A stretch of DNA of 64,000 nucleotides from the NCBI GenBank assembly GCA_037179385.1, contig CM074189.1, forward strand, positions 24,551,648 to 24,615,647. The letters run 5' to 3'. The translations under genes were made by a program, and so were the position numbers. Under the pieces are notes generated by a model. That model was not told where the DNA came from, did not search any database, and saw only the letters and a list, made by a program, of their open reading frames with translations. How positions within the stretch are numbered: the stretch's first letter is position 1; each line of letters begins with the position of its first letter. Positions 11,001-22,083 of this stretch are shown one piece after another. Source of the DNA: Holothuria scabra. Its lineage: Eukaryota; Echinodermata; Holothuroidea; Aspidochirotida; Holothuriidae.

Positions 11001-14000
11001 ATAAAAACTCTGTCTACGCCTTTTTGCTTCAGTGAACGAAAGCCAACAAAAACCAGATAATAATTTACGCTACTGCTTGACTTTCACACCTCGCAAACAG
11101 TGACAAATCTGGAAGGTATCACTCCACCTTTGTTTAAATCTTCCGCTAGCTTTCTCTTACCAAGCTTGTGGTTTCTTGAAGCGTGCTTGAATGAGTTAAG
11201 CAGGAATTCGGGAGAAATTTGATTACCCCACCAAACCTCCTTTTTGGTGGGGACTAGGGTGAAATACCTAATAGGGTACTAAGTTCCTCATATAGTTACG
11301 GTATTCGAAAAATGACTTTGCGTGAGAGTTGAGAAATGTTCAACAGTGAAAAATGATGAAAAGGAAGAAGCTTAATAAGCAAGTTCGTTTATTCGTTTTG
11401 GAGGCTATGCATATGCGCACATCCTTCAAATCGTCGGGATAAGTAAAATAATCACTCATCTGCAACATATGTTCCAACATTTGAGTTTACATGAAGTTGT
11501 GCTGAAATACTTGTCTCTTAATCCATTCAGAGCATAAGTAGGAATTTTTAGTGTGGTTTTGTTCAAGGGATAGTTTTTAAATTGCGTTTTGGTTTAACAA
11601 TTCGCACTTTAATCTTATTATTAGACACTTAAATTAATGCTTAGGGTTTTATGTATTGACGTATACATGCGAGTACTGCACTAAGACAATGAAAAACCTA
11701 AATTATGTGCTGAGCTCGGTTTGTGTATCCCATGTTGTGCCCAACAATTTCTGTGCGCCAACGAATTATCGAACTCGCTAATGAGTGATGTTCCAGATGA
11801 CAGCTAAGACAAGTTTGATTGCAGCTTACAAATACAACCGACAAACGTTTTAGGCACTTGCTTATTCCAATAACAGCTTCAAAAGGAACAACATCATGGG
11901 GGATAATGTAAGATATCTCCAACAAATTTGGATAAACGGAGGGTAAGTACAATGTATGCTTACCGGAAGAAAATATTTCCCAAAATGTGATGCCAATAGC
12001 CCACAATTCGCTCTTGAAAGTGTACTCATTCTTCAAGATTACTTCCGGAGCCAGAAATAGCACATTGTCTGCTTTCGCCTATTGAAAAAAAACATTGCAC
12101 CATTGTAATGTATGTATTTAAACTGCAAAAATTACGTACCGTCTAGATCTACCACCTCGTTGTGTTAAGCGGTCGCATTGCAGGTATTTTTCCTGATCGA
12201 TTGCACATGATGAAACTATCCTTCTTACTTTTTGAAACATTCCTCTTCCCTGCCTGATTATATCTTACATCATATCGCCTAGGAGACGAAATGAAGCAGA
12301 CTACAAGCACCCTTGATACAATTAGCTTTCATAACTGACTTATTGATTGACAATACCAGATAAACCAAGATCCAGAAAATACGCAACATTGGGAATATAG
12401 TTAGCAGGTCGGCAAGTAGCAAGAGTGCAAGTGCATTTTTGGGTGAACACAATGGAAGCAAAGATCAGTTGAGAGCATACATAATGAATCAGTCTGATAT
12501 CAACTATACTCCACACCCTTTTTGATTTGATGCGGCGCCTTAAGTTTGTAGAATTATGAAGAGACAAAATTGCAAAATGTCTTTATACTGAATGAACAGA
12601 TTTGAAAGTTGCACAATCATGCCATTTATACCTACCTTGTATGTACCCAGTGCCTTCACTGCAATCGACATTCTACAGAAATCGTAGAGTTTCAGATATT
12701 GACCGTCCTTCGCCAGTAGTAATTTGTCCATACATAGACCAGGATGTAACCACTTTGAAAAGAAAGATATACCGTTACAAGGGAAATAATGTAATATTTA
12801 GCTAAATTTTGACAGTTGGTCTATTTTTTATATTTGAGTGATCAATAGTTACCACGTCCAAGAATGTTGGCAACAAGACCAGTACATCTTAGTGTCCTAC
12901 ATTCATAGCCATCGATATAATAGTCTTACCTATGGAAACTAATGCATTTACTGGTGCACCATTGCTCCTTAAAGAATTTGTGGTTCCATATGGTTTCTAG
13001 GAATGTCCTGTGTAACACTTAAGTACTTCTGGTCAAATCATAAAATTTTTATCGTCTGTGATTTGCATTATGAACGAACCTACAAGGCTAGAATATTAGA
13101 TTTTACAACGGCATTTGGTTTTCTTTGGATGCTACTTGCCATTTCAATTTGTGGTAAGTCACACGGGTACAAGCTTAATTAAGCCAATATCAAAAGGTTC
13201 TTCTTTGTTATCCAGAATGTTAGCTTCTTACCTTATTTGAATTTAAAAACTTTACCCCTCGAATTATATCCATAGCAAATGAAATAAAGAGATTTGGTAA
13301 ATCAAAAATGGAATATGTGTCACAACTCAGTTGTTTGGAATTCCGTTTAATGTATGACCGTACACTTTCGTTGGACGTGGCGTCTTGTATACAATAGGCA
13401 GTAGCTTTAAAGAGATTCAGAATTAAATTGCTTCGTAAATATTATAACAAAATTAGTAGTAGTATTAGTGTTTGCTGAGTTAAAAATAATAACAATATGC
13501 GGGTGGGATATGCTTTCCTTAATTTACTCTAGAACTGTCTGTCAACACTCTTAAAAAAAGTGGGCAAATTTTGCCCAACTTTTTGACCAACACTGGGCAT
13601 CTATTCAACAACCTAAACAGTTGGGCAAAACTTTAACCAGCCAAATTTGGTAAAGTTTGAACCCAACTGCTGGGCAGGAGATTACCCAACTGTTTTGTAA
13701 ATTAGCATTTAAAAGCATACCCACTTGTTGGGCACTTCTTTTATTAAGCTGTTGGGCAAATGCATTAACCAAATGTTGGTTATATGTTAATCATGATCTT
13801 TTCCTTAACCGTTGGTGCTTTCTTCACATGTTAGGTTGTAGGTTATGGCAGGGAGCTGCCACTGCAGCTCCCTGGTTATGGCAACCTATCGGTCCCAGTT
13901 TAAAAACCCTGGCTTAATAACCTATTTGGTTTGTCACTGAGTTCCGTATAAGTACGTTCAAAACTATCATTTTTAAAAGGCACTGTATTTTTAAAAGGCA

Positions 14001-17000
14001 CTGTAAAATGATGTGTGTAAATGATGTGATGAACTCTTGTAGTTTCATCAATGCATAAATATGAACACAAGGGCAGCATGAGAATTAACTGGTCCGTAGC
14101 TCTCATACACTGTTATCATGGTTATGAGACAGGTTTCTTGTTATGCCAAAAGCTTTCGAATAATAATATATAAATGCTCATTCGGACTTGAAAGAGAATA
14201 TACAGATCCTAACCTCTCATTGGATAGCAGTTTTGCGCCAAATACGAATCATGGAATCTCATACAAATGTGTTCTAGTTCGTAGTACTATTTAAAGAATT
14301 TTATGGAAATAGAGATCGATTTCATGGTCTAAAATAATGTACGAGTTTAGCTGTTTGGCCATTATAAAAGATGCCAAAGAGAATTTTCAGGTTATGGTAC
14401 CATGTCTGATTATGAGAAGAATTGTGAAACAAATCGGGTCAAGTGTACTGTTGTTTGGTGAAAACACTGCAACCAATAATATACCCAACAAATTGGCAAA
14501 AAATTACCCAACAAGTGGGTAAAGGGAAAATATGCTCAACTGTAGAATAAAATTTTATCGTCATTTTGACCAGTCAGTTGGGTATTACAGTATACGCGTG
14601 CATGGAAGGGGAAATTTAGGCATTTTGTGAGCAAAGATTGACCAACACTTAGGCAATTACTATTACTCAACAAAAACTTTGTCCAGCGTTTAAACAGTGC
14701 ACCAATTAGCCCCAAAGTTGGGCAAAGTTTTACCAACACATTTCATAAACTTCTTTAACCAACGGATATTTTACCCAACGTTTTAAGAGTGAATATGGAA
14801 ACAGAAGTCCGATTCCCCCATCAGACTGTTTTGAACTGCCACTGGCCAAAGGCTAAGGGATATTTAGAACAAGCAGGTGTGATGTAACGCAGGGATAACT
14901 TAAGAAATTCTTCAGAAAGTATACTCACATGCAACAACAGAAAATCCAATCGTAGAAATGATGTTTCTATGTTCTTCCAACCTGAGCAGACCACCAATGT
15001 GGCAATTCCATTCTGCAAACGCATCCGCATCTGCGACTAATCATTTTTTGAGAACATTGTTACATGAAGAATGCTCAATGACATCAATTTCCTAAATATT
15101 TACGCATTTAAAAATAGTTCTTACCATTATATTATTTCATTATATATAACTCATGAAAAGTTACCTGTGGGCTGCAAAATCTGCACGCATTTTTCACTGC
15201 CATCATCCTTTTGCAATTTGCCAACCCAACGCTTACATATTGTTCCTGTATCTAACGCGCGAATAAAGACCAGGTCTTGTGCCAATACTTCTTTGCCAGT
15301 GTCTTCGGAGAGCGGTTTGATGCTTGAAGATGACGGGCAATCTGTGACATCTGAATCACCAAAGATTAATGAGAAATTGTTTTAAACTACTGAACCAGCA
15401 GAATCTTCCCAAATATGCATTATGCAAGCAAAATAGATGTTAACTGTTGCCTGTTTTTAAATGATCTCGAAACCCACATTAATCTCGCACAACAAATAAC
15501 CCTCTGCACTCTTAAAATGTTGGGCAAATTTTTTGACCAACTTTTTGACCAGCACTGGGGAAATATATATCCGACCAACTGTTGGTCAAATATTAACCAT
15601 TCTCGGTTGGTTAATTGCTTTACCTATTGTTGGGCAATTTGTTTTACCAAGTATGTAGTAATATGAAAATTACCCAACTAGCCAGTTGGGCAAAATATTA
15701 CCAATTATTGTTAAAACGCTCAATTTCTCCTTATCCAGATGTTGGGTGTTTTTTCATTGTTTTACCTGTTACTGTGAAACGCACACTGGAATATTTCAGA
15801 GAAGGTACCTCTTCTACAAGTCTTAAAAGTTTCGGTCTTTTTCTAAAGTCCTCCCGCGGGCATTGATAATGCTACTGTAAAGAGTAGCAGGATTTCAATT
15901 GAGAAGTCATGTTCGACTGTTATACATATTCAGGGACATGTTTGTTATTATGAAAGATTAAACATGCAAGTTTCTTCATAACATTTCATGATCTCCTTCT
16001 TTATGTTGTATTGCAAAATTGAGAAGCATGATTTTCTACAAGAAATCACCATCGGCAGCTTCAATTCATTTCAATTAGACCTGCATTAGGTGATAAACAC
16101 AAATTTCATTTGAGAAATTTAGAATGCTCCATTCGGATGGAAGGTATATTAACCTGGTGTTCCGATAAATTACATAGCATTTATACATCGACTTTCCTCT
16201 TATTGTCTTAGAAGAATTGCCACAGTGTATGTGAACGTTCTGCAAAATAATAACTGTTAATGTGAATTATTAGAAATAGCTGTTATAAAAAAGAACCATT
16301 AATTGGCGGTACGTTTAAACAACGTTGGGTAACAAAATTCACATCATTTAACCAACGTTGGTTAAAAAGTTTCTCGGTTATTTTGCCCAAAATTGGGCAA
16401 ACTATAACCAACATCTACGTTGCCCAGAAAATGTTGCCCAACTTTTTACGAGTGTGTAATGGAAATAATTCTAGGACCAGCCATTACTCCGTTTGGGCTT
16501 TCTAAGTTTTGTATCCAACAATGAGGGTTATAAAGGCATGTCAATTACAGTGAAACTAGTGGCGGCGCTGGGAGGCATGGTGGAGCATTTTCCCCCTCAT
16601 ATTTTTTACCTTGCACCCAGTTGAACCTTAGGTTAAATCAGTTAAGGGTTAGGTCAACGGAAGAAATAAAAGATGTACCTCTTCTTAATTTTTCACCCAA
16701 ACGTATGCAAAGTTTACCTTAAAGCTCAGATCGTCAAGGGGGTCAGTCTTTGCGCTCCATTTTGAGAGCGCGCCTTGCGCTCGTTTATTTTGCGCACGAA
16801 CGTTTCCCCCCTTAATATTTCCCTTTCCCCAGAGATTGCCCCCCCCCCCCTCCACAGTTTTGACATTCTGGTACCGCCATTGAGTGTAACAAACTCGATA
16901 TTTTCAATTTAGTAATTACTCGACCCAAAATAAGAAAAACAAATTATATGAATCTGATTTTGTAAACAGGAATGGTTGGCAAGAACGGTGTGAACTTGAC

Positions 17001-20000
17001 AATATCTGCAAACACCATTCTCATTGTAAACAAGAGAAATGAAAATGGGAATTTTATGACTTACCAGGCAAGTTTATGAACTCAGGAGTGCAAGTTTCCA
17101 AGCTGTGTTATTCAAAAGCAAACAAGCATAAGAATGCATTCGCAACAATACATGTAATGTACATAGACAAGTTCACACAATGAAAATATTAGTTTTGATG
17201 GTAAATTTATTTAAAGGTAGTGTGACATGTCAGAAAAATGACCTGACTTCGCTTAGCAGTCTTGGAGTGAAGTTTTCTAAGGAAAACCCGTTGGAATTAT
17301 TTCAATATCTTGGTTCTTCAGGTATCCCTTTTCAGGTATCCCCCTTCTAATGACTATGTTTGTGCAAATCAGAAATCCCTTTGTAAAATGGTCAATTTTT
17401 GACGGATTTGTACGGAAATTGTGCTTTTTTTTCTTGATTTTTAATGCTTTTACATCAAATACCCCATTTTGTCATTTTCATGTCACACGGCCTTTAACAA
17501 CATTTGCAGGAAAATGAATATTGGCAAAACAACCTATCACTGTACTAGAACGATAAATTACCTCCCGCGCTCTTGAAATGAGGCACGTCTTCGAGTCCTG
17601 CCTGTTAAGATGAGAACAAAACACTGCCTTTAAAGTGAATACTACAATCAAATTGAACTTAATAATTATTATCATTCGCAGTAAGGAACCACCATTGCAA
17701 AGCCTCTTCATGGTTTACTGCTTTTGAAAATCGTAGAAAACATACCTTTCCACAATTGGATTGTGTAACATGTTAGTATATATGATGCGGGAGGCAAAGC
17801 AATTCCAAAAATACAGGCGAAGACCACGACCTTCACATACGTTTTGAGAAATTGATGGTCTAAAATGAACAGAATAGAAACATAATACGCAACCTTTTTA
17901 TTCTTGCTGGTGAGGTCACGTCCAAATAAACTTGTATTATGTTGATTGATAAGTTGTTTAGTATTTACTGAGATTATTATAACCATTTTCTAGTTTTAAT
18001 CAATACAATAAAAACGAAATGAAAGTGTCAACAATACCATGTGACCTGTTGAGTTTATTTGTAAGGATTTGCACTTCTTGGGGTTGGCTAACCACGAGAC
18101 GACCGTATTCTGCTGTAGCAAAGCATCGGTAGCTGCCCTGGATATCAGGGGTAACATTTTGAAATATGAATGTCCAAGTTGTGTTTGTTCCTTTTGATCC
18201 GTCCGATGTAGCTTTTGATTCCAGTGTTAACCACTGTTTCTTGTTGAAAAGCTTCTGTAGTTTCACATCTGGTGTTAGCATGTCAGAAATCACGCACGAC
18301 ATATTGATGTCGTGACCATTTGCAACTTTCATGGACGTATGTGCTAGCACAGCCAACGGATCTGGTCAGAAACAAATGTACAAATTTCAAGTAGCTCATC
18401 CTGCAAATGGTATTAAGGCCGTTTTGCGCAAATGGACTTGACGTAAAGTTAAATACCGTAACATAATATATAGTGCACATGTTTCGTCACTCTTTGCCAC
18501 AAGCGTGTTTGCCTGTTTCTCATATTAGTAAATCAAACAAGAACTGTAAGGGTTGGGGCGAACCCAGTTATATTATGTCAGTCTTTAATTCTAAGGAATA
18601 CTGGAGGGGACTTCTCTGATGAGCATAAGTTCAAATAAAAACACCGCTTGTTACAAGAGATTGAACGCATGCTTCACTCGTTAGTGTAATAATACATGTC
18701 AAAACACAAAAAGATATGAAGGTAAACTTGGAATGAAAATTTAAAAGACGTATAATGCATGTGACGTCACAGAACAACTTGAGGTCAACGCTCCATCGTT
18801 TGGAGGCCTGGAAAACATTTTTCATCGCAAGTTAAACGAACAAACGGAGACGGCTGATATCCCGGTTACGAGCGTAGTCTCCACCCTGCGCGCCGTGAAA
18901 TCTCAGGCGTTCTTGTCGCGTACTTCATTGTTTTGCTCCAGACTGACGTCACTTAAATGTCAGTTTAAGTGACGTCAAAAAATCACAATTCATACGTGAT
19001 TTTTTATTCAGGGACACTCCTTCAATTTTTTGTGGGAAATAAACGACTTGCCTTTTAATAATGTACCTAATAGTCAAATAGTCTTATTTTGATCCACATG
19101 AATTACTTGAAAACGCACTGAAGTATATCAACTTCCTACAATTTTCACACGGTTTTCACAGCTTTCCAATCAACCAAATTGTAAATCCGATTAAGTTTAT
19201 GATTTAATTTATAAGACAGTCGGAAAAGTTACTTTTCAAGCAAAATTATAGTAGCTTAACTTAAACGTTTATCTCATTTACTTACAGAGAAGTTCCACCT
19301 TTAATTCTTCACTAATAGAAGTCCTTTTGAAAGAGTTTTCTGCTGAACATCTGTACTTTTCACTTGGCTGTTTATTTGTGGCTCTAATGTGGAAGTTCCA
19401 TGATATGGTATTAAAACTGTTGTTAGAACTGGACCTCGTTATATTTGTTATTGTTTTCCATTCATCCTTTTCGTAGTATTCTAGGTAAACTAATGCTTCT
19501 TCTGTACCATCAAATATGCATGTGACGTTAATATCTTGATCAGCATAAATAAGTAGTTCACTGTTTGCACTTGAACATGGACTGACCTCTATTTTTATAA
19601 CCGGAACATCTGATGAGAAGTAAATTTTAGGATATAGAGAACTTAATTATATTGACGCAGGGCCAACTGACAATATAGCTGCTTCAAATGTATCCGCTTA
19701 TAAACAGAGCGGCGTCCGAAGGAAAGAGGCCACCACTTCCTAATATATGCGAAAAATGTAAAAAGAGACAAAACGAAGGGAAAAAGAGGAAAACTAACAC
19801 TCAACTCATGCTCACTTCTATTTTGATAGAAATGAAATCCATATATCTCTTTTACCTACACAACAGTTGTACCTTGCTCTGCCTGGTTTTCAAATTGAAA
19901 AAAGATAAACTTTTATCTTTGAAGGGGTTGTCGCCACTGTAAACATTGATTAAACAAAGAAAAGTTTGTTACTTACATGTGACTTGCAAGATTTCGCTCG

Positions 20001-22083
20001 AGTTCTTGCTGCGGTATCCGTCCAAAAAACATAGCAACTGTCTATTGTTATACCGACGTAAACTTTGAAACCATATGGTACTGCAAACAGTGGTAATATG
20101 TGCGTGGGTACTTTGATTCATATTGCCTGTCTGTGATTTATTTCTTGGGAAACGAACACTGTCCCCTATCATCCAAACGAATTGTACATTCCATTGAGGT
20201 AATGACACATTTGTACAGCAAGAAGCTGTCAGAAGATCGTATTCATTAGATGTATTATTCTCTAAGGACAAACGTGGCTCACCTAGCAAGAAACAACAAA
20301 AAGTTTATGCATGCATATATTTCCAATTCAGTAAGTACGTCTCAAACTATCAATTACAAATTAAAAACGATCTAAAGGCATCACAAACATAAAAGTCGTC
20401 TGAGACTAAATATGTGTCAAAAGGTATCAATATGTATCAAATGGTTTCAACTGCAGTCAAATGGTCAATACCTTGAATCAAGAGCGCCCACTCATATTCC
20501 TCATTTATCCCTTTGAAATGTTTATACATAGTGCAAGAGTATTCCCCAGCATCTTCGTATGCTACATCTGGTATTTCAAGCCAAGCTCTCATTAGGATTT
20601 TGTCTAGATGTGAAGAATATTTTCCCCATTTTACTTCGTTAGATTTGAAGTCATGACTTAAAAGACGTTCGTTTTCTTTTTGCCATGTTAACCAAGTTGA
20701 TGAAACCGATGATCCCAAGGAAAACGTCAGGTTGACAGTGTCACCTGGAAAGGCTACATGTTGCTTAGCTTAAAAGATGAAAATATGAAACTGGTGAAAA
20801 TATAATATTATGTGCCAAAAACTATGCCATTGAGAAAATTAACCCTTTTGTCAGAATTTGAAGCGTGAAATACATCACTCAAGAGATATCGTTTAAAATA
20901 CAAACTAGTCTTACCAAAATTGTTAAAAAGTATTGACAATTTGACACATTTCGATTTTGGTAAAATGACTCCTCGGGTTAGTACATCCCCATGGTAACTA
21001 TAAAAGTAAGGGGCGTACAAGGGGTGGGGAAGTTGGCATATAGTTTTAACTAATTCTACTTCATTAAAAACAACATGTCGTTAAAGGAAGTAACGACCCA
21101 AGACTTGTTTTCTTATTTTCTTTTGAGGTACTACCATGTTTCACACCAATTAAAATTACCCTAATCATGGAAAATCTCGTATCACTTCTTAGCAGTTGCA
21201 AAATTGCGACCAACGAGATGCAGTTACCAGGTGAAAAGTTGTGTCAACTAAATCTCCCAATTGTCTCCGCACCCATATTACTGCATTGTATGACATCCCT
21301 TTGTTCAATGTGTGGGAATAGTACATTGATAAAGTCAACTCAGGCGGGTCCGCGTTTTAAGACCACAGTACCGCTGTAAGGGTAAGTTTACGTCAATAGC
21401 TTCCAATGTTTCTCTCTTGCCATTTCACCACATACAACGGATTAAAGTATTCCAGGAACTAAGATGTAAGTATGGAACCCAACACAAGTTTTGAAATTTT
21501 GAGTACGATAGTTTCAATGATGAGGTTGTTTATTTTTCAGTCAACTGAAAAGCTATTAGAATGTATGTTTTGTCGAAAAATCAATTATACCGTTGTACAT
21601 ATTCTAAATTTCATCGTTTATCATACTTAAACCCTGAAAATAAATAATGTGGCGAATAATTACATAGAATACCTTCTTAAAAGGTGAACTTATTCACTCT
21701 CTAATAGAGTGAAAATTGTCAATTCACTTTAATAGCGTTAATTTACTTCAAGTTAGTTAAATTCACTTCAAGAAGAGTGAAAACTCACTCTTTAATCAGT
21801 GCCTGCAGGGATCCCACCATTTAAAGAGTGGTTCCCGTATGCACCCGCTCAAGAGTGACTCTTGGCTATTTGGAGTGAATTTCCTTTCTTTTGAAAAGAA
21901 ATATTTGCATCATGCACTCTTTTAACGAGTGAAATTTTACTTTTTTATTCTTAGAGTGTATAAGGAATTCTTATTTGCAGGTATCCGGTGTTAAGTACTA
22001 CCAATTGAGTTAATCATGATCTTACCTGATATCTGAAGTATCACGACAGTAAGCGATGTAAAAATGTGTACCAATGAAACCAT
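7963..22083 (-). CDS. Gene B: four-Ig receptor pseudokinase (FGFR/VEGFR/PDGFR-like), 827 aa, 16 coding exons
   Basis: Coding exons, 5' to 3': 22026-22083, 20472-20768, 19977-20282, 19286-19609, 18038-18361, 17746-17859, 17562-17601, 17065-17102, 15165-15350, 14929-15036, 13232-13404, 12636-12752, 11964-12078, 10116-10203, 9575-9689, 7963-8043. They total 2484 nt with every phase closing. Order: signal peptide 1-19, Ig1 20-119, Ig2 to 221, Ig3 to 329, Ig4 to 437, transmembrane about 447-468, kinase-like domain about 520-795, and a short tail with a Tyr at 820. Catalytic residues are absent: Gln557 for beta3 Lys, His575 for alphaC Glu, HPG (659-661), Lys666, and DFC (680-682). APE (705-707) and CW (770-771) are kept. 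Ig1 lacks its first Cys. Inference: a cell-surface ligand-binding receptor that signals without phosphotransfer. Introns hold MITEs but no exon is disrupted. Confidence 0.85.
8625..9213 (+). mobile_element. MITE family C copy 1 (588 bp)
   Basis: The left end is TTTAAAGGTAGTCTGACACG and the right end TTTCATGTCACACTACTTAA, an imperfect inverted repeat. It lies in the gene B intron between exons 15 and 16 and abuts a family B MITE. It is homologous to 17211-17496, which is an internally deleted version. Confidence 0.75.
9210..9470 (-). mobile_element. MITE family B copy 2
   Basis: It runs from CTTAAGGTAAGGAGCAGTCC to GACTGCTCCGGCCCTTTAAG and is the reverse complement of the copy at 4318-4580. 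It sits in a gene B intron, directly next to the family C element. Confidence 0.8.
9575..9689 (-). CDS. Gene B exon 15: helix H with CW..DP..RP
   Basis: Phase 2 in, phase 0 out, 115 nt. Motif PCWSLDPKTRPSLEELEEAL is the conserved end of tyrosine kinase domains. A consensus donor GTGAGT follows codon GAT. Gene A has no intron at the matching place. Confidence 0.9.
10116..10203 (-). CDS. Gene B exon 14: helix F-G linker
   Basis: Phase 1 in, phase 2 out, 88 nt, equal to gene A exon 14. It ends in GSCPFPV. Low conservation is normal here, and phase plus length make the call. Confidence 0.75.
10380..10900. repeat. Dispersed repeat, also at 36640-37140
   Basis: Shared blocks include TTCTTAGCATTCTGGTGA near 10390 and the ATATCTCGAGAAACAAACAT region near 10795. 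The homologous stretch around 36650-37110 carries the same blocks. Each copy has the blocks at its ends in inverted order, so it may be a palindromic element. Related words occur around 43740-43830 and 44380-44480. Confidence 0.5.
11964..12078 (-). CDS. Gene B exon 13: APE motif and helix F
   Basis: Phase 0 in, phase 1 out, 115 nt, equal to gene A exon 13. Motifs are FLAPEVIL and SELWAIGITFWEIFSS, so the C-lobe fold signatures are kept. Confidence 0.9.
12636..12752 (-). CDS. Gene B exon 12: dead catalytic loop and DFC motif
   Basis: Phase 0-0, 117 nt. The catalytic loop reads HPGLCMDK (HRDLAARN in active receptors) and the metal-binding motif reads DFC, followed by RM. The catalytic Asp and Asn are both missing. 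Confidence 0.9.
13232..13404 (-). CDS. Gene B exon 11: hinge, short kinase insert, helix E
   Basis: Phase 1 in, phase 0 out, 173 nt, exactly the length of gene A exon 11. It begins TAYCIQDA, like gene A IAYCVQQY. It ends in an FAMDIIRGVKFL helix equivalent to the QVARGMEYL region of FGFR/VEGFR. Confidence 0.85.
13546..14791. mobile_element. MITE family D copy 1 (CACTCTTAAAA ends, iterated GTTGGGCAA words)
   Basis: Left end CACTCTTAAAA and right end TTTTAAGAGTG form an inverted repeat. Near both ends the words TTGGGCAAA, ACCCAAC and TTGACCAAC recur dozens of times. It lies in the gene B intron between exons 10 and 11. The middle (about 13800-14450) looks unrelated and could be a nested insertion. 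Confidence 0.75.
14929..15036 (-). CDS. Gene B exon 10: alphaC helix to beta4
   Basis: Phase 1-1, 108 nt. The HRNII anchor, equivalent to H-x-N-I-V, is clear. Ten residues before it, where the alphaC Glu sits in active kinases, is His (in CHIGGLL). Confidence 0.8.
15165..15350 (-). CDS. Gene B exon 9: kinase N-lobe, degenerate glycine loop
   Basis: Phase 1-1, 186 nt. The nucleotide loop reads LDTGTICKRWVG instead of G-x-G-x-x-G-x-V. The beta3 strand reads EKCVQIL, with Gln where Lys is needed. The RW-x-G element is shared with gene A. Confidence 0.8.
15507..16456. mobile_element. MITE family D copy 2
   Basis: Left end CACTCTTAAAATGTTGGGCA and right end TTGCCCAACTTTTTACGAGTG. It has the same iterated TTGGGCAA/TTGGTTAA words as copy 1. 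It lies in the gene B intron between exons 8 and 9. Confidence 0.75.
16556..16884. mobile_element. Probable MITE with CAGTGGCGG-like ends
   Basis: It starts at AGTGGCGGCGCTGGGAG and ends at TGGTACCGCCATTGAG, an imperfect inverted repeat. A C-run stands near the right end. It resembles the GTGGCGTCACC-ended elements at 47232 and 59264. Confidence 0.45.
17065..17102 (-). CDS. Gene B exon 8: juxtamembrane, part 2
   Basis: Phase 2 in, phase 1 out, 38 nt. It encodes LETCTPEFINLP. It is short but has a good acceptor (ATAACACAG) and a consensus donor (GTAAGT). Gene A has 77 nt at this place. Confidence 0.65.
17211..17496 (+). mobile_element. MITE family C copy 2 (286 bp)
   Basis: Left end TTAAAGGTAGTGTGACATGT and right end TTCATGTCACACGGCCTTTAA. 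Compared with the copy at 8625-9213, about 300 internal bases are missing. It lies in the gene B intron between exons 7 and 8. Confidence 0.8.
17562..17601 (-). CDS. Gene B exon 7: basic juxtamembrane, part 1
   Basis: Phase 1 in, phase 2 out, 40 nt, the same length and phases as gene A exon 7. It encodes GRTRRRASFQERG, an Arg-rich stop-transfer segment. Confidence 0.7.
17746..17859 (-). CDS. Gene B exon 6: transmembrane segment
   Basis: Phase 1-1, 114 nt. It encodes a hydrophobic stretch from VVVFACIFGIA to LTCY, flanked by Lys on both sides. It contains a PP pair inside the membrane span. Confidence 0.8.
18038..18361 (-). CDS. Gene B exon 5: Ig domain 4 (membrane-proximal)
   Basis: Phase 1-1, 324 nt. 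The Ig cysteines are in INMSCV and GSYRCFA, with the W-strand motif TWTFIF. The donor CATG|GTATTG was preferred over an upstream GTCACA because it keeps the phase-1 pattern of the gene. Confidence 0.85.
19286..19609 (-). CDS. Gene B exon 4: Ig domain 3
   Basis: Phase 1-1, 324 nt, open throughout but with no in-frame ATG. Key pieces are INVTCIFDG and EKYRCSAEN. There are several N-x-S/T sites. The acceptor is CTTCTCATCAG and the donor GTAAGTAA. Confidence 0.85.
19977..20282 (-). CDS. Gene B exon 3: Ig domain 2
   Basis: Phase 1-1, 306 nt. A Cys pair occurs at TASCC and QLLCF. The usual D-x-G-x-Y-x-C is replaced by RRYNNRQLLC, the pattern seen in CD80-like C2-set domains and shared with gene A Ig2. 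Confidence 0.85.
20472..20768 (-). CDS. Gene B exon 2: Ig domain 1
   Basis: Phase 1-1, 297 nt. The F-strand motif DAGEYSC is present. The B-strand position that should hold Cys reads VNLTF, so the canonical disulphide cannot form. The acceptor at 20769 (TTTTAAG) was chosen because it preserves phase 1 as in gene A. Confidence 0.8.
21694..21958. mobile_element. MITE family E (iterated AGAGTGAA words)
   Basis: It begins CACTCTCTAATAGAGTGAAA and ends TATTCTTAGAGTG. Inside, TTCACT, AGAGTGA and CACTTCAAG repeat at short intervals in both orientations. It lies in the gene B first intron. Confidence 0.65.
22026..22083 (-). CDS. Gene B exon 1: signal peptide
   Basis: The ATG at 22083 opens 19 codons of a hydrophobic leader (MVSLVHIFTSLTVVILQIS), then a phase-1 donor GTAAGA. 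Its length of 58 nt equals that of gene A exon 1. Confidence 0.8.
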
